From an uncultured Alphaproteobacteria bacterium (GTDB lineage: Bacteria; Pseudomonadota; Alphaproteobacteria; HIMB59; GCA-002718135), in the NCBI GenBank assembly GCA_902514875.1, contig CABXSY010000005.1:1-64000 (forward strand): a stretch of DNA of 64,000 nt. The letters are read 5' to 3'. A program made the translations under genes and the position numbers. The notes beneath the pieces are model-generated. The model saw only the letters and a program-made list of their open reading frames with translations. It was not told the origin of the DNA and made no database searches. Shown here piece after piece: positions 20,679 to 30,643 of this stretch. Position 1 is the first letter of the stretch. Every line of letters starts with the position of its first letter.

Positions 20679-21713
20679 TTAATAGACTACTTTCCAATTA
20701 ATTTTTTTATTAGCATAAAAATTCTTAACCTGAATATCATTATAACTAGATAATTCTGACATAATCCATTCTTTTTTTTCTAATTTAATTTTTTTATCAT
20801 TAATAGGAAAACTATAATGTTTTGCACCATTAATTGAACAAAATATCTCTAACTTATCAATTGCATTTTCTTGGTCAAAAATTTCTGCATATAATTCTAT
20901 TGAACAAGGAGATGAAAATATTCCTGGCTTAGATGACATATCTGGTTTTTTTTCTTGAATTGGATGTGGAGCTGAGTCTGTACCTAAAAAAAATTTAGAA
21001 TTATTGTGACATGCAGCTTTTCTTAATTCTATTAAATCTGTTTCGTTTTTAACAACTGGCATACAAAAATGGTGAGGATTAATAGAATCATCATTAAATA
21101 CATCTTTTTTTGTTAAAAGCATGTGGTGAGGTGTAATTGTTCCTGCAATATTTTCATTTTCTTTCACATAATTTACTCCATATGAAGTTGATACATGTTC
21201 AAGTGTGATCTTTAAAAGGGGAAATTTTTTTCTAATAATGCTTAATTCATCATCTATAAAATATTTTTCTCTATCAAAAATATCTATATCTTCAGCTACT
21301 TTTTCACCGTGTATTAGTAATGGACTTTTTTCTTCTTCTAAAATCTCTAAAAATTTAAAGATTTTTGAAATGTCACTCACACCATGACTTGAGTTTGTAG
21401 TTGCATTTGAAGGATAAAGTTTAGATCCAAAGAAAACTTTATTTTGGATACCTTTCCTAAAATCTTCTAAATCTAAATTTTCATTCAAATAACAAGGTAT
21501 AAGTGGTTCAAAATTATTACTAGATGCTTTATTTAAAAGCTTTTTATAAGCAAAAGCTTTATTAGTATCTGTTATGGGAATTTCTGTATTTGGCATTGCC
21601 ACACATCTATTATTTATTCTTGAGGAGAAATTAGTAACCATTTCTAACATGTCGCCTTCTCTAAAATGTACATGCCAATCATCAGGCTGAATTATTTCAA
21701 TATTTTTATTCAC
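20679..21713 (-). CDS. pyrC: Dihydroorotase
   Basis: PDDWHVHFREGDML, MPNTEIPITD, FFLGTDSAPH. Confidence 0.95.
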   Translation of the reverse strand: MNKNIEIIQPDDWHVHFREGDMLEMVTNFSSRINNRCVAMPNTEIPITDTNKAFAYKKLLNKASSNNFEPLIPCYLNENLDLEDFRKGIQNKVFFGSKLYPSNATTNSSHGVSDISKIFKFLEILEEEKSPLLIHGEKVAEDIDIFDREKYFIDDELSIIRKKFPLLKITLEHVSTSYGVNYVKENENIAGTITPHHMLLTKKDVFNDDSINPHHFCMPVVKNETDLIELRKAACHNNSKFFLGTDSAPHPIQEKKPDMSSKPGIFSSPCSIELYAEIFDQENAIDKLEIFCSINGAKHYSFPINDKKIKLEKKEWIMSELSSYNDIQVKNFYANKKINWKVVY

Positions 21714-22629
21714 AATAATTATTTTTTTGTAATGTTAAATAAATCTTTTCTACGCTTATAGAGTCCATATAGGACTTTGTTTTATCAATATTTATGCTTT
21801 TAAAATAGTCATAGCTTTCATTTGTTCTTATAACTTGTGAATCTTGCATAAATGGACCATAAATCACATCATTTGTTGGGCCAAATAATACAATAGACTT
21901 TAATTTTGTGGCTGAAGCCATATGTGATAATCCTGAATCATTTCCAATAAATAATTTTGATTTCTTCATATAAGCAGCAGTTTGAGTCAATGATGCACCA
22001 AATAAATTAATTATCTTATTACTATCAATATTTTTTATTATTTCATTTAAATAATTTTCTTCTTCTGACTTTGAACCAACTAAAATAAATTTAATATTTT
22101 TATTTTGAGATAAAATTTTGACTAATAGTAAATTATAATTTTTAATACTCCAAATTTTTGGTTTCCAATTTCCACCTGGAAATATAACAAAATATTTAAA
22201 ATTATCAGACAAATTTTTTGTAACTATTTCTTCTTCTTCTGTATTTGTCTCAATAAATAAATCTGAACAATCAAATTTAAAGTAATTAGATAATTGTTGT
22301 ACATGGTTTAGATTAGATTTTTTTTTAAAAATAAATTTTTGCTTATGTTTTAAAAAATATGATAACAACGAACTTCTAAAATCAATAATTATATCCCACT
22401 TCTTTCCATAACAATTAGAAATTATATCTAACCAATGCATATTGTATTTTTTTTTTGAAACAGTGATTATGGTTTCTACAGATTTAAAGTTTTTGAAAAT
22501 TGATTTAGCAGATGGACCAATTACAAATGTAAATTTAGTTTCTGGATATTTTTTACTAAAATAATTTATTACTCCAGTTGATAGAATTGTATCTCCAATA
22601 AGATTTGACGAAATAACTAAAATTTTCAC
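21706..22629 (-). CDS. Glycosyltransferase family 9 (heptosyltransferase-like)
   Basis: ILVISSNLIGDTILSTGVI, FPGGNWKPKIW, KLFIGNDSGLSHMASA. Confidence 0.88.
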   Translation of the reverse strand: MKILVISSNLIGDTILSTGVINYFSKKYPETKFTFVIGPSAKSIFKNFKSVETIITVSKKKYNMHWLDIISNCYGKKWDIIIDFRSSLLSYFLKHKQKFIFKKKSNLNHVQQLSNYFKFDCSDLFIETNTEEEEIVTKNLSDNFKYFVIFPGGNWKPKIWSIKNYNLLLVKILSQNKNIKFILVGSKSEEENYLNEIIKNIDSNKIINLFGASLTQTAAYMKKSKLFIGNDSGLSHMASATKLKSIVLFGPTNDVIYGPFMQDSQVIRTNESYDYFKSINIDKTKSYMDSISVEKIYLTLQKNNYCE

Positions 22630-22674
22630 AGAAATATTACACTTTTAATAAATTCAATATATATTTAGATATTT

Positions 22675-23505
22675 ATGAAAGATAAATACTTTTTTCATCA
22701 TCTGAATTCAAGATTTTTTGAGATTTCTGGAAAAGATAGTAAATCATTTATTCAAAATTTAATTACTAATGACATTGAAAAATGCAACGATAGATCAATT
22801 ATTTATTCATGTCTATTAACACCTCAGGGTAAATTTTTAGCAGATTTTTTTATATTCAATATAGATGAAAACTACATTTTTGAAACTAATGATAAATTTT
22901 ATAGTAATTTATTAGGGCGATTAAAAATTTATAAACTTCGCTCTGACATAGAAATTAAACAAATTAATAATCTAAATTCTTATTCATTATTTAATATAGA
23001 CTATGAAGGTGATTATAATGTTTATTTAAATGATCCTAGAAATATAAACTTAGGTAAAAAACTTATAACGGATAAAAAAATTTTAATTGAAAAAGAGAGA
23101 TTGAAAGAAATTAATGAAACAGAATATCATGAAATTTTAATTAATCACACAACACCTTATTCACCATTTGATATTTTAGAAAATAAATCTTTATTATTAG
23201 AAAATAATTTTGACAATTTAAATGCTATTGATTGGGATAAGGGATGCTATGTGGGTCAAGAAATTACTGCAAGAATAAAATACCGCGGATTACTCAAGAA
23301 AAAGCTTTACGCTTTAAAAATAAAAAGTGGAGATGTGCTAGAGGGAGATGAGTTGATAGTAGATAATAAAAAAATAGGTACAATTGTATCAAAAGCAAAT
23401 TCAAATATTTTTGCAGCATTAAATATTAATTTTGTTAATGAAATAAAAAATAAAAATCAAAATTTAGTAATTAATGATTCATTATCTTTTGAATTTTTAA
23501 ACTGA
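22675..23505 (+). CDS. ygfZ: YgfZ/GcvT folate-binding family protein
   Basis: Tail motif DKGCYVGQEITARIKYRG. Confidence 0.88.
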   Translation: MKDKYFFHHLNSRFFEISGKDSKSFIQNLITNDIEKCNDRSIIYSCLLTPQGKFLADFFIFNIDENYIFETNDKFYSNLLGRLKIYKLRSDIEIKQINNLNSYSLFNIDYEGDYNVYLNDPRNINLGKKLITDKKILIEKERLKEINETEYHEILINHTTPYSPFDILENKSLLLENNFDNLNAIDWDKGCYVGQEITARIKYRGLLKKKLYALKIKSGDVLEGDELIVDNKKIGTIVSKANSNIFAALNINFVNEIKNKNQNLVINDSLSFEFLN

Positions 23506-24645
23506 AAGTTTTTTTCTATAAAAACTTACTGGAATTATTAAAATCATAAAAATTATTAGCATTGGAATAAATATATTATTAATTCCATAGTTGTTTGCAA
23601 TAAATCCTAATGAAGCTGGAGCCCCTATAAATGTTCCGTAAACTGCAATTGAAATTATTGTTATCCCTACTCCACTGTCAATTCCCTCAATTTTTCCAGC
23701 TAAACTATATGCGATAGGAACAATTGATGATGCTCCGATACCTAATAATGAAAAACCAATAATAGCTGCATAAATACTGTTGAAATTAGATAAAATTATT
23801 AAACTTATAATCGTCGATAAAAATAAAAAGAAAATCAAAAGAAAAACTCCAATTTTATCTCTTACCCAATCACCACTAAATCTTCCGATGACCATAAAAA
23901 TATTAAAACTTAGAGTTGCTAAGCCGATATAGAAACCATCAACTTGAATAAAATCTCTCATATAGAGGGCTCCCCATGCATCAACACTACCTTCCGTTAG
24001 AGCGTTTGCCATTGCAATTAAAGCTAATAAAACAATAAGTAAGGGCCAAATAAAAAATATATTTTTTTTATTGGAGTCTTCAGTTTTTGTTTCAACTTGT
24101 GACTCTAAACAAAGAACAAAATACAAGCTCAAAGGAAGAAATATAATGACATACAAAAGTATATTAAAAATAAAAGAATAATTCCACTCTAGTAAAAAGC
24201 TTGTAATTAAAGAGCCAAATAAAACACCAAGACTCCAAAATGCATGGAACCCTGACATCATAGATTTTTTTTCTCTAACTTCTAAATTTGATGCATAAAC
24301 ATTGCATGCTATTTCGAATGCGCCATAACTCATGCCAAAAATAAATGAGAAACCCATAAAAAGCCATAACTCTTGAATGAAAGGTACTGGCAACCACAAA
24401 CAACCTTCAGCAATTAAGGTGCATGTTAAAATAGATTTTGTAGAAATCTTAAGAATAAGAGCATTTGCAAAAATCATTGCAACAATTGAACCAATTGCAA
24501 ATGATAACATAATATATCCAACACCAACATAATCAGTTTGAAGTTGATCCTTTATGGTGGGTATCCTAATAGCCCATAAGCCTACATAACAAGCAGTTAT
24601 AAAAAAAATAATTTTTATTGCATGAATATCACTGACTTTTTTCAT
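23497..24645 (-). CDS. MFS transporter
   Basis: Around 12 predicted TM segments; IRIPTIKDQLQTD, MFS fold. Confidence 0.82.
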   Translation of the reverse strand: MKKVSDIHAIKIIFFITACYVGLWAIRIPTIKDQLQTDYVGVGYIMLSFAIGSIVAMIFANALILKISTKSILTCTLIAEGCLWLPVPFIQELWLFMGFSFIFGMSYGAFEIACNVYASNLEVREKKSMMSGFHAFWSLGVLFGSLITSFLLEWNYSFIFNILLYVIIFLPLSLYFVLCLESQVETKTEDSNKKNIFFIWPLLIVLLALIAMANALTEGSVDAWGALYMRDFIQVDGFYIGLATLSFNIFMVIGRFSGDWVRDKIGVFLLIFFLFLSTIISLIILSNFNSIYAAIIGFSLLGIGASSIVPIAYSLAGKIEGIDSGVGITIISIAVYGTFIGAPASLGFIANNYGINNIFIPMLIIFMILIIPVSFYRKKLSV

Positions 24646-24651
24646 ACAATT

Positions 24652-26016
24652 TTAGTAATTGAAATATTTTTGGTAATATTCAGATAAATTTTCTATAGAA
24701 ACTCTTTCTTGTTTCATAGTATCTCTGTCTCTTACAGTAACACTTTTATCTTCTAGAGTTTCAAAATCGACAGTTAAACAAATTGGTGTTCCTATTTCAT
24801 CATGTCTTCTATAATTCTTACCAATGTTTCCTGAATTTTCTAGAACAACTCTACCTAATCCCAATTTCTGCAGATTAGATTTTATTTCTTTAGATAAATT
24901 AACTAATTCCTCATTATTTTTTTTGAGAGGAATAATTGCAGCTTTAATAGGTGAAAGATGAGGTTTTAGAGATAATAGAATTCTCTTATTATCTTGATCT
25001 ATATTTTCTTCACGATAAGCTTCATTTAACAAAGCAAGAACTCCTCTATCAACACCAGCTGAAGGCTCAATAACATAAGGAATATACCATTTTTTTTCTT
25101 CTAAATCTTGAACAGCTAGTTTTGTAGTTGAAGAAGAGTTTTTCATAACTTCTGATGTAATTTTAAAATCGTTTTGATTTTTAGTGTGAGAACCTAAGTC
25201 AAAATCTGTTCTATTTGCTACACCTTCAAGCTCCTCTTGCCCATGAGGAAAAATATAATTGATATCAACAGTTCTTTTTGAGTAGTGTGCTAGTTCATCT
25301 TTTTCTACCTCAATTTTTTTTAAATTTTCTTTTTTTATGCCTTGATTAACCCACCATTCTATTCTCTTATTTATCCAGTATTCATGCCATTCATCATCAG
25401 TACCTGGTTTTACAAAAAACTCTAATTCCATTTGTTCAAACTCTCTAACTCTAAAGATAAAATTACGAGGTGTTATTTCATTTCTAAATGCTTTTCCCAT
25501 TTGTGCGATACCAAATGGAACAGTCCTAGATGTTGAGTCTAATATATTTTTAAAATTAGTAAAAATTTGCTGACAAGTTTCTGGTCTTAAATATGCAAAT
25601 GACGAACCATCATCAACTGGACCAATTGCAGTTTTGAACATTAAATTAAAAGGTCTTGGTTTAGTTAGATCTTCTGATTTACAATTTGGGCATTTATTAT
25701 CCTCTAATAATTGATCTGCTCTCCACCTTGATTTACATGCACGACAATCAACTAAAGGATCAGTAAAAGTATCTTCATGACCAGAATGTTTTAAAACTAC
25801 TGGCGAACTTAAAATTGATGCATCCAGACCTTCGGTATCATCTCGTTCATATACCATTGATTTCCACCAAGCTTGTTTAAGATTATTTTTAAACTCAACT
25901 CCCATTGGTCCATAATCATATAACCCCTTAATACCACCATAGATGTCATTTGATTGGAATAAAAAACCTCTTCTTTTACAAAGGGAAACTAACTCTTCCA
26001 TTGTTTTTGCAGTCAT
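24652..26016 (-). CDS. glyQS: Glycine--tRNA ligase, single-chain alpha2 (GlyQS/GRS1-like) type
   Basis: [64 protein letters not shown], Zn-binding CRAC...CPNC. Confidence 0.94.
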   Translation of the reverse strand: MTAKTMEELVSLCKRRGFLFQSNDIYGGIKGLYDYGPMGVEFKNNLKQAWWKSMVYERDDTEGLDASILSSPVVLKHSGHEDTFTDPLVDCRACKSRWRADQLLEDNKCPNCKSEDLTKPRPFNLMFKTAIGPVDDGSSFAYLRPETCQQIFTNFKNILDSTSRTVPFGIAQMGKAFRNEITPRNFIFRVREFEQMELEFFVKPGTDDEWHEYWINKRIEWWVNQGIKKENLKKIEVEKDELAHYSKRTVDINYIFPHGQEELEGVANRTDFDLGSHTKNQNDFKITSEVMKNSSSTTKLAVQDLEEKKWYIPYVIEPSAGVDRGVLALLNEAYREENIDQDNKRILLSLKPHLSPIKAAIIPLKKNNEELVNLSKEIKSNLQKLGLGRVVLENSGNIGKNYRRHDEIGTPICLTVDFETLEDKSVTVRDRDTMKQERVSIENLSEYYQKYFNY

Positions 26017-26023
26017 ATAACTC

Positions 26024-26185
26024 TTAATCTTTTGGTTTATATTCTTTCGTTCTTGGATCTTTCTCTAAATCGATTACTGAGTCATTATTTACTTTATTAT
26101 TAGTGAATTTGTCTTGTTTTTTTTTCTTAAATTTTAAAAATAATAAAATAGAAGCTAAAATTACAAATAAAACTAGAAATTTCAT
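26024..26185 (-). CDS. Small single-TM protein (53 aa), unknown function
   Basis: Manual [56 protein letters not shown]; fills the glyQS-sohB gap, shorter than the ORF-track cutoff. Confidence 0.65.
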   Translation of the reverse strand: MKFLVLFVILASILLFLKFKKKKQDKFTNNKVNNDSVIDLEKDPRTKEYKPKD

Positions 26186-27015
26186 CACAGACCAAACCTA
26201 GAAAACATAATTCTTTCTTCAATTTTATTTAAAATTTCATCAGAATTAAATATTGAAGAAGAAAACCTACGTTGTAAAAATGATTTTTTTTGACTGATCA
26301 TTTTAATTTTAATTTTTTTTCCAAACTTTTCTTCTAAAATTGATTTTAGTGTACCAATACCATCTGCTAAACCTAAATCGATAGCTTTGTTACCAACCCA
26401 AAATAAACCAGAAAAGATATTGTCTAATCTGTTCTGATCAAGCTTTGAACCTCTTCTATCTTTTACATAATTAATAAAATTATCATGAATTTGTTCTTGA
26501 ATATTTTTTAATCTATCAATGTCTTCTTGTTTTTCTTCTTTGAAAGGGTCAAGAAAACTTTTACTTTTTCCAGATGTATAAACTCTTCTTTCAATTCCAA
26601 CTTTTTTTAAAAGATCAACAAAACCAAAACCTGGTGAAATAACGCCTATTGATCCAATAACAGAGTTTTGATCAATATATATTTCATCAGCAGCACATGC
26701 TAACCAATAACCACCAGAAGCTGCAACATCTTCAACGAATGCTAAAACTTTTTTGTTTTTTTCCTTTGCCAGATCAATGATCCTTTTTGCTATCAAAGAG
26801 GATTGTGTAGGAGAACCACCAGGTGAATTAATGACCAAACCTACTACAGGAGATTTTTTATCAGCAAATAACTTATCAATTAATTTTTCTAAATTATTGA
26901 TTGATAAACCAGAGCCTGTTAAGCCTGACTGTGAGGATATAATGCCAGATAAACGTAAAACAGGTATTGTAGTGTTCTTTGAAAACATACTTTTAAACAT
27001 AATATCTAATAACAA
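26185..27015 (-). CDS. S49-family signal peptide peptidase (SppA/SohB-like)
   Basis: VINSPGGSPTQSSLIAKRI, EDVAASGGYWLACAADEIYID, GSIGVIS. Confidence 0.93.
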   Translation of the reverse strand: MLLDIMFKSMFSKNTTIPVLRLSGIISSQSGLTGSGLSINNLEKLIDKLFADKKSPVVGLVINSPGGSPTQSSLIAKRIIDLAKEKNKKVLAFVEDVAASGGYWLACAADEIYIDQNSVIGSIGVISPGFGFVDLLKKVGIERRVYTSGKSKSFLDPFKEEKQEDIDRLKNIQEQIHDNFINYVKDRRGSKLDQNRLDNIFSGLFWVGNKAIDLGLADGIGTLKSILEEKFGKKIKIKMISQKKSFLQRRFSSSIFNSDEILNKIEERIMFSRFGL

Positions 27016-27129
27016 ATGTTAATCTTTTCTTAAAGCGTTATGTAGCATTTGTTTGTAATTTTAGTAATTTGAGTTTAAGTGCGTCAATTAAGTTAATGAA
27101 TTAACATAATATTCTAATAATTAAATAAT

Positions 27130-28167
27130 ATGGATAATGTTCTTCCACTTAGAAAAAAAGATTTTTCATTTGAAAATGAAATCAGAGAATTAACAGATCT
27201 ATGTAAAGAAGATCTAGTATCCGTAAATACCATAATACTTGATAAATTAGATAGCAATGTTCCTTTAGTTCATGAAGTTGGAAAATACCTTATCTTATCA
27301 GGTGGTAAAAGATTACGACCTCTTTTAACAGTTTCAAGTTTTCATATGACAATAAATGGAACTAGTGAAATTGAAAATAAAATGAATCATATCGGTCTAT
27401 CTGCAGCAGTAGAATTTATTCACACAGCAACACTATTACATGATGATGTAATAGATGAAAGCAAACAAAGAAGAGGAAAACCAACAGCAAATGAGAAATG
27501 GAAAAATAAAACAAGTGTATTAGTTGGTGATTTTTTATTCAGTAGAGCTTTTCAATTAATGACAAAATATGGAAACACTGAAACGTTAAAAATATTAGCT
27601 GATACTAGTGTTGTAATTTCTGAAGGAGAAGTTTTAGAACTTGCTAATGATAAAAATTTAGAAATAAATGAAAATATATATTTTGAAGTTGTAAATGCAA
27701 AGACTGCCTCTTTGTTCAGTGCGGCATGCCAAGTTGGATCAATTAGTGCTCTTGGAACAGAAGCCGAGGTTAATGCATTAAAATCATTTGGTACAAACTT
27801 TGGCATGACTTTTCAATTAATTGATGATGCTATTGATTATTCTTCAAACAAAAAAATATTAGGAAAAAATACTGGAGATGATTTTAAAGAAGGTAAAATT
27901 ACTCTTCCAATAATATTAGCTTACGGACGATCAAATGATAAAGAAAAAAAGTTTTGGGAAAGAACAATATCTGATCTTAACCAAAATGATGGTGATTTTG
28001 AAATGGCATTAGAAATAATTAACAAATATCAATGTATTGAAGATACTCTTACAAGAGCAAATCACTTTTCAAATGTAGCTGTAGACTCGGTTGATATATT
28101 TAAAGATAACATTTACAAAGAAAAATTAGTATCTCTTGTTTCAAAAAGTGTTTCGAGAATTTATTAG
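27130..28167 (+). CDS. ispB: Polyprenyl synthetase (octaprenyl-diphosphate synthase-like)
   Basis: GGKRLRPLL, LLHDDVIDESKQRRGKPTAN, FQLIDDAIDYSS. Confidence 0.94.
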   Translation: MDNVLPLRKKDFSFENEIRELTDLCKEDLVSVNTIILDKLDSNVPLVHEVGKYLILSGGKRLRPLLTVSSFHMTINGTSEIENKMNHIGLSAAVEFIHTATLLHDDVIDESKQRRGKPTANEKWKNKTSVLVGDFLFSRAFQLMTKYGNTETLKILADTSVVISEGEVLELANDKNLEINENIYFEVVNAKTASLFSAACQVGSISALGTEAEVNALKSFGTNFGMTFQLIDDAIDYSSNKKILGKNTGDDFKEGKITLPIILAYGRSNDKEKKFWERTISDLNQNDGDFEMALEIINKYQCIEDTLTRANHFSNVAVDSVDIFKDNIYKEKLVSLVSKSVSRIY

Positions 28168-28551
28168 TTAATATTCCTCATAAGATTTTACCTCTATTAA
28201 TTCAGAACCAAAATCTTTATTAATATCATTTTTTACTTTTGCTCTTTCATCATTAGTAAAATAGACACTTCTAGCTAGATCAATAAATGTTTGATCAAAT
28301 AATTTTTTTCTTTCACACTCTCTAATATCATCTTCTATATCCCATAATTTAGAATTTACATTTACTAGCTTTCGAAGAAATTCATTTATTTCTTCTCCAG
28401 CAATATATTTCTTTAGAGTTCTCTGAAGAAATTCTAACTCTTTATTTACATGTTGAAGTTTAATTGAATCAGAGATGTTTTTCTTTTTAATCGTTAAAAT
28501 AGATATTTTATCTACTAATTCGCCTAATGAGATTGGAGTATTAATTAACAT
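28168..28551 (-). CDS. DUF6165-like hypothetical protein
   Basis: INTPISLGELVDKISILTIKKKNI N-terminus. Confidence 0.6.
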   Translation of the reverse strand: MLINTPISLGELVDKISILTIKKKNISDSIKLQHVNKELEFLQRTLKKYIAGEEINEFLRKLVNVNSKLWDIEDDIRECERKKLFDQTFIDLARSVYFTNDERAKVKNDINKDFGSELIEVKSYEEY

Positions 28552-28895
28552 TAGATTATATTATAATTATTATCATATCTTTTTATATCATTTTCATCAA
28601 GAACTTCTCCGTACCACATTTCTATAATTATCAAATCTTTAGAACCTTTATTAGCAATTCTATGAAGGACGCCTTTAGGAATAAAAATATTTTCATTTTC
28701 TACAAGATTTATAGTTTTTTTATCTAAAGTAACCTCAACTTCACCTTCTGCAACGAGCCAATGCTCTGACCGATGTTCATGATTTTGTAAAGATAACATT
28801 CCTCCTGGTTTAACAAAAAGTTTTTTAACAAGGAATCTTTTACCTGACTTTAAAATCTCATAGTATCCCCAGGGTTTTTGAACAATAGAATTCAT
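28551..28895 (-). CDS. Cupin, mannose-6-phosphate isomerase type II C-terminal-like
   Basis: QKPWGYYEILKSGKRFLVKKLFVKPGGMLSLQNHEHRSEHWLVAEGEVEV. Confidence 0.88.
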   Translation of the reverse strand: MNSIVQKPWGYYEILKSGKRFLVKKLFVKPGGMLSLQNHEHRSEHWLVAEGEVEVTLDKKTINLVENENIFIPKGVLHRIANKGSKDLIIIEMWYGEVLDENDIKRYDNNYNII

Positions 28896-28933
28896 TATGA
28901 ATGTTTATTTATATATTATATATCTATTTTTAA

Positions 28934-29581
28934 ATGATAAAAATTTCACCATCTATATTGTCAGCTGATATACTCAAATTAGAGGAAGAAGTTAAACTTT
29001 TAGACAGGAATGGCGCTGATTATATTCATATAGACATCATGGATGGCCACTATGTCCCCAATATTACTTTTGGACCAAATATAGTTAAATCATTGAGAGA
29101 GGTTACCTCTAAAATTTTAGATGTGCATCTTATGATTAAACCAGTAAAGCAATATATTAATGAATTTGTAGAAGCTGGCTCAGATATCATTACTTTTCAT
29201 CCTGAAGCGGACCATAACCCAGAAGAAATTATTAAAATGATAAGTGATGCTAAAATTAAAGCAGGAATTGCCATTCACCCTGAGGTAAATATTGCAGATA
29301 TTGATCATTTATTTAATAAAGTGCAGCAAATAATAGTTATGACAGTCACACCTGGTTTTGGCGGTCAAAAATTTATGCATGATCAAGTACAAAAAATTAA
29401 AGATTTGGATGAAATTAGAAAAAATAATAATTACAAATATGAGATAGCTGTTGATGGTGGAGTAAATAATGAAAATGCAAAAATATGCAAAGATAATGGA
29501 GCTAATGTGTTAGCGGTAGGATCTTATTTATTATCTCAAAATCAAAATAACTATAATGAAATTATAAATTCCTTAAGATAA
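28934..29581 (+). CDS. rpe: Ribulose-phosphate 3-epimerase
   Basis: ISPSILSADILKLEEEV, HIDIMDGHYVPNITFGP, MTVTPGFGGQKF. Confidence 0.97.
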   Translation: MIKISPSILSADILKLEEEVKLLDRNGADYIHIDIMDGHYVPNITFGPNIVKSLREVTSKILDVHLMIKPVKQYINEFVEAGSDIITFHPEADHNPEEIIKMISDAKIKAGIAIHPEVNIADIDHLFNKVQQIIVMTVTPGFGGQKFMHDQVQKIKDLDEIRKNNNYKYEIAVDGGVNNENAKICKDNGANVLAVGSYLLSQNQNNYNEIINSLR

Positions 29582-30468
29582 TGGACTGGGATAAACTAAA
29601 ATCATTTTACGAAATTGCAATCTCAAGAAGCATTTCTAAAGCAAGTGCAAAACTGAATATCAGCCAATCTGCTCTTAGTAGACAAATACAAGATCTTGAA
29701 TACGATTTAAAAACACCTTTATTTATCAGACATCAAAAAGGTGTAAGGTTAACTGAACAAGGAGAAAATTTATTTAATACAGTAAATCAAATTAATTTTT
29801 CAATTTCTGATTTTGAAAAGAAATTGTTAGATAAAAAAACAAAACCTGTTGGCAAATTGACCGTCAGTACAACAGTTGGATTTGGTTCAACCTGGTTAAC
29901 ACCAAGAATAAATAAATTTGCAAATCAATATCCAGAAATGGATGTAAATTTAATCATGAGCGATGAAGAAGTTGATTTAGCTGCAAGAGTTGCTGATGTT
30001 GCAGTCAGAGTTAAAAAACCAACACAGGCTAATTTAATATTTAAGAAATTTGTTAATTTTCATAATCATATTTATGGATCATCAGATTATCTGCAAAAAA
30101 GTGGAATTCCAAGAAATGTTAATGATTTAGATAAACATGATTTAATTTGTTTTGGAGCTGGTTTACCATCCCCAATTTCTAATATTGATTGGATATTAAA
30201 AATTGGAAAAGAAGGTACAAAAAGAAGACCAAAATTTAGAGTAAACAGTATTTATGCGATGTCACTCGCAATTGAAAAAGGTGGAGGATTAGCATCTTTA
30301 CCTGATTATATGGTTGCGGATAAACCTCAACTTGTAAGAGTGCTTCCAAATTTAGAAGGTCCATCGTATCAAACATATTTTGTTTATTCTGAGTCTTTTA
30401 AAAATGATAGGAGACTTGAAGTTTTTAGGGATTTTTTATTTAATGAAGCTAAAGATTGGCATTATTAG
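29581..30468 (+). CDS. LysR family transcriptional regulator
   Basis: N-terminal HTH SISKASAKLNISQSALSRQIQDLE. Confidence 0.93.
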   Translation: MDWDKLKSFYEIAISRSISKASAKLNISQSALSRQIQDLEYDLKTPLFIRHQKGVRLTEQGENLFNTVNQINFSISDFEKKLLDKKTKPVGKLTVSTTVGFGSTWLTPRINKFANQYPEMDVNLIMSDEEVDLAARVADVAVRVKKPTQANLIFKKFVNFHNHIYGSSDYLQKSGIPRNVNDLDKHDLICFGAGLPSPISNIDWILKIGKEGTKRRPKFRVNSIYAMSLAIEKGGGLASLPDYMVADKPQLVRVLPNLEGPSYQTYFVYSESFKNDRRLEVFRDFLFNEAKDWHY

Positions 30469-30510
30469 TCTTTGACTTAATTTTTTATTTTTGTATACCG
30501 TATTGACATT

Positions 30511-30594
30511 ATGGGATATCCAAAAAAACACAGAGGTAGACGTAAAAGAGGTTCTAAATATAGAAGAAATAAAAAGCGTCAAAAGAAGAAATAA
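30511..30594 (+). CDS. Candidate 27-aa highly basic microprotein
   Basis: ATG GGA TAT CCA ... AAA TAA = MGYPKKHRGRRKRGSKYRRNKKRQKKK; isolated in the 176-bp LysR-sbmA gap with a possible promoter just upstream. Confidence 0.55.
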   Translation: MGYPKKHRGRRKRGSKYRRNKKRQKKK

Positions 30595-30643
30595 TTAATA
30601 CCTACCTTCTTTTTTAAAAAATAAGCCAATCTATATATATATA

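Noticed and set aside
27092-27105. GTTAAT-GA-ATTAAC inverted repeat between the S49 peptidase and ispB
   Set aside because: Short and made mostly of A/T in an AT-rich divergent promoter region; expected often by chance without conservation evidence.
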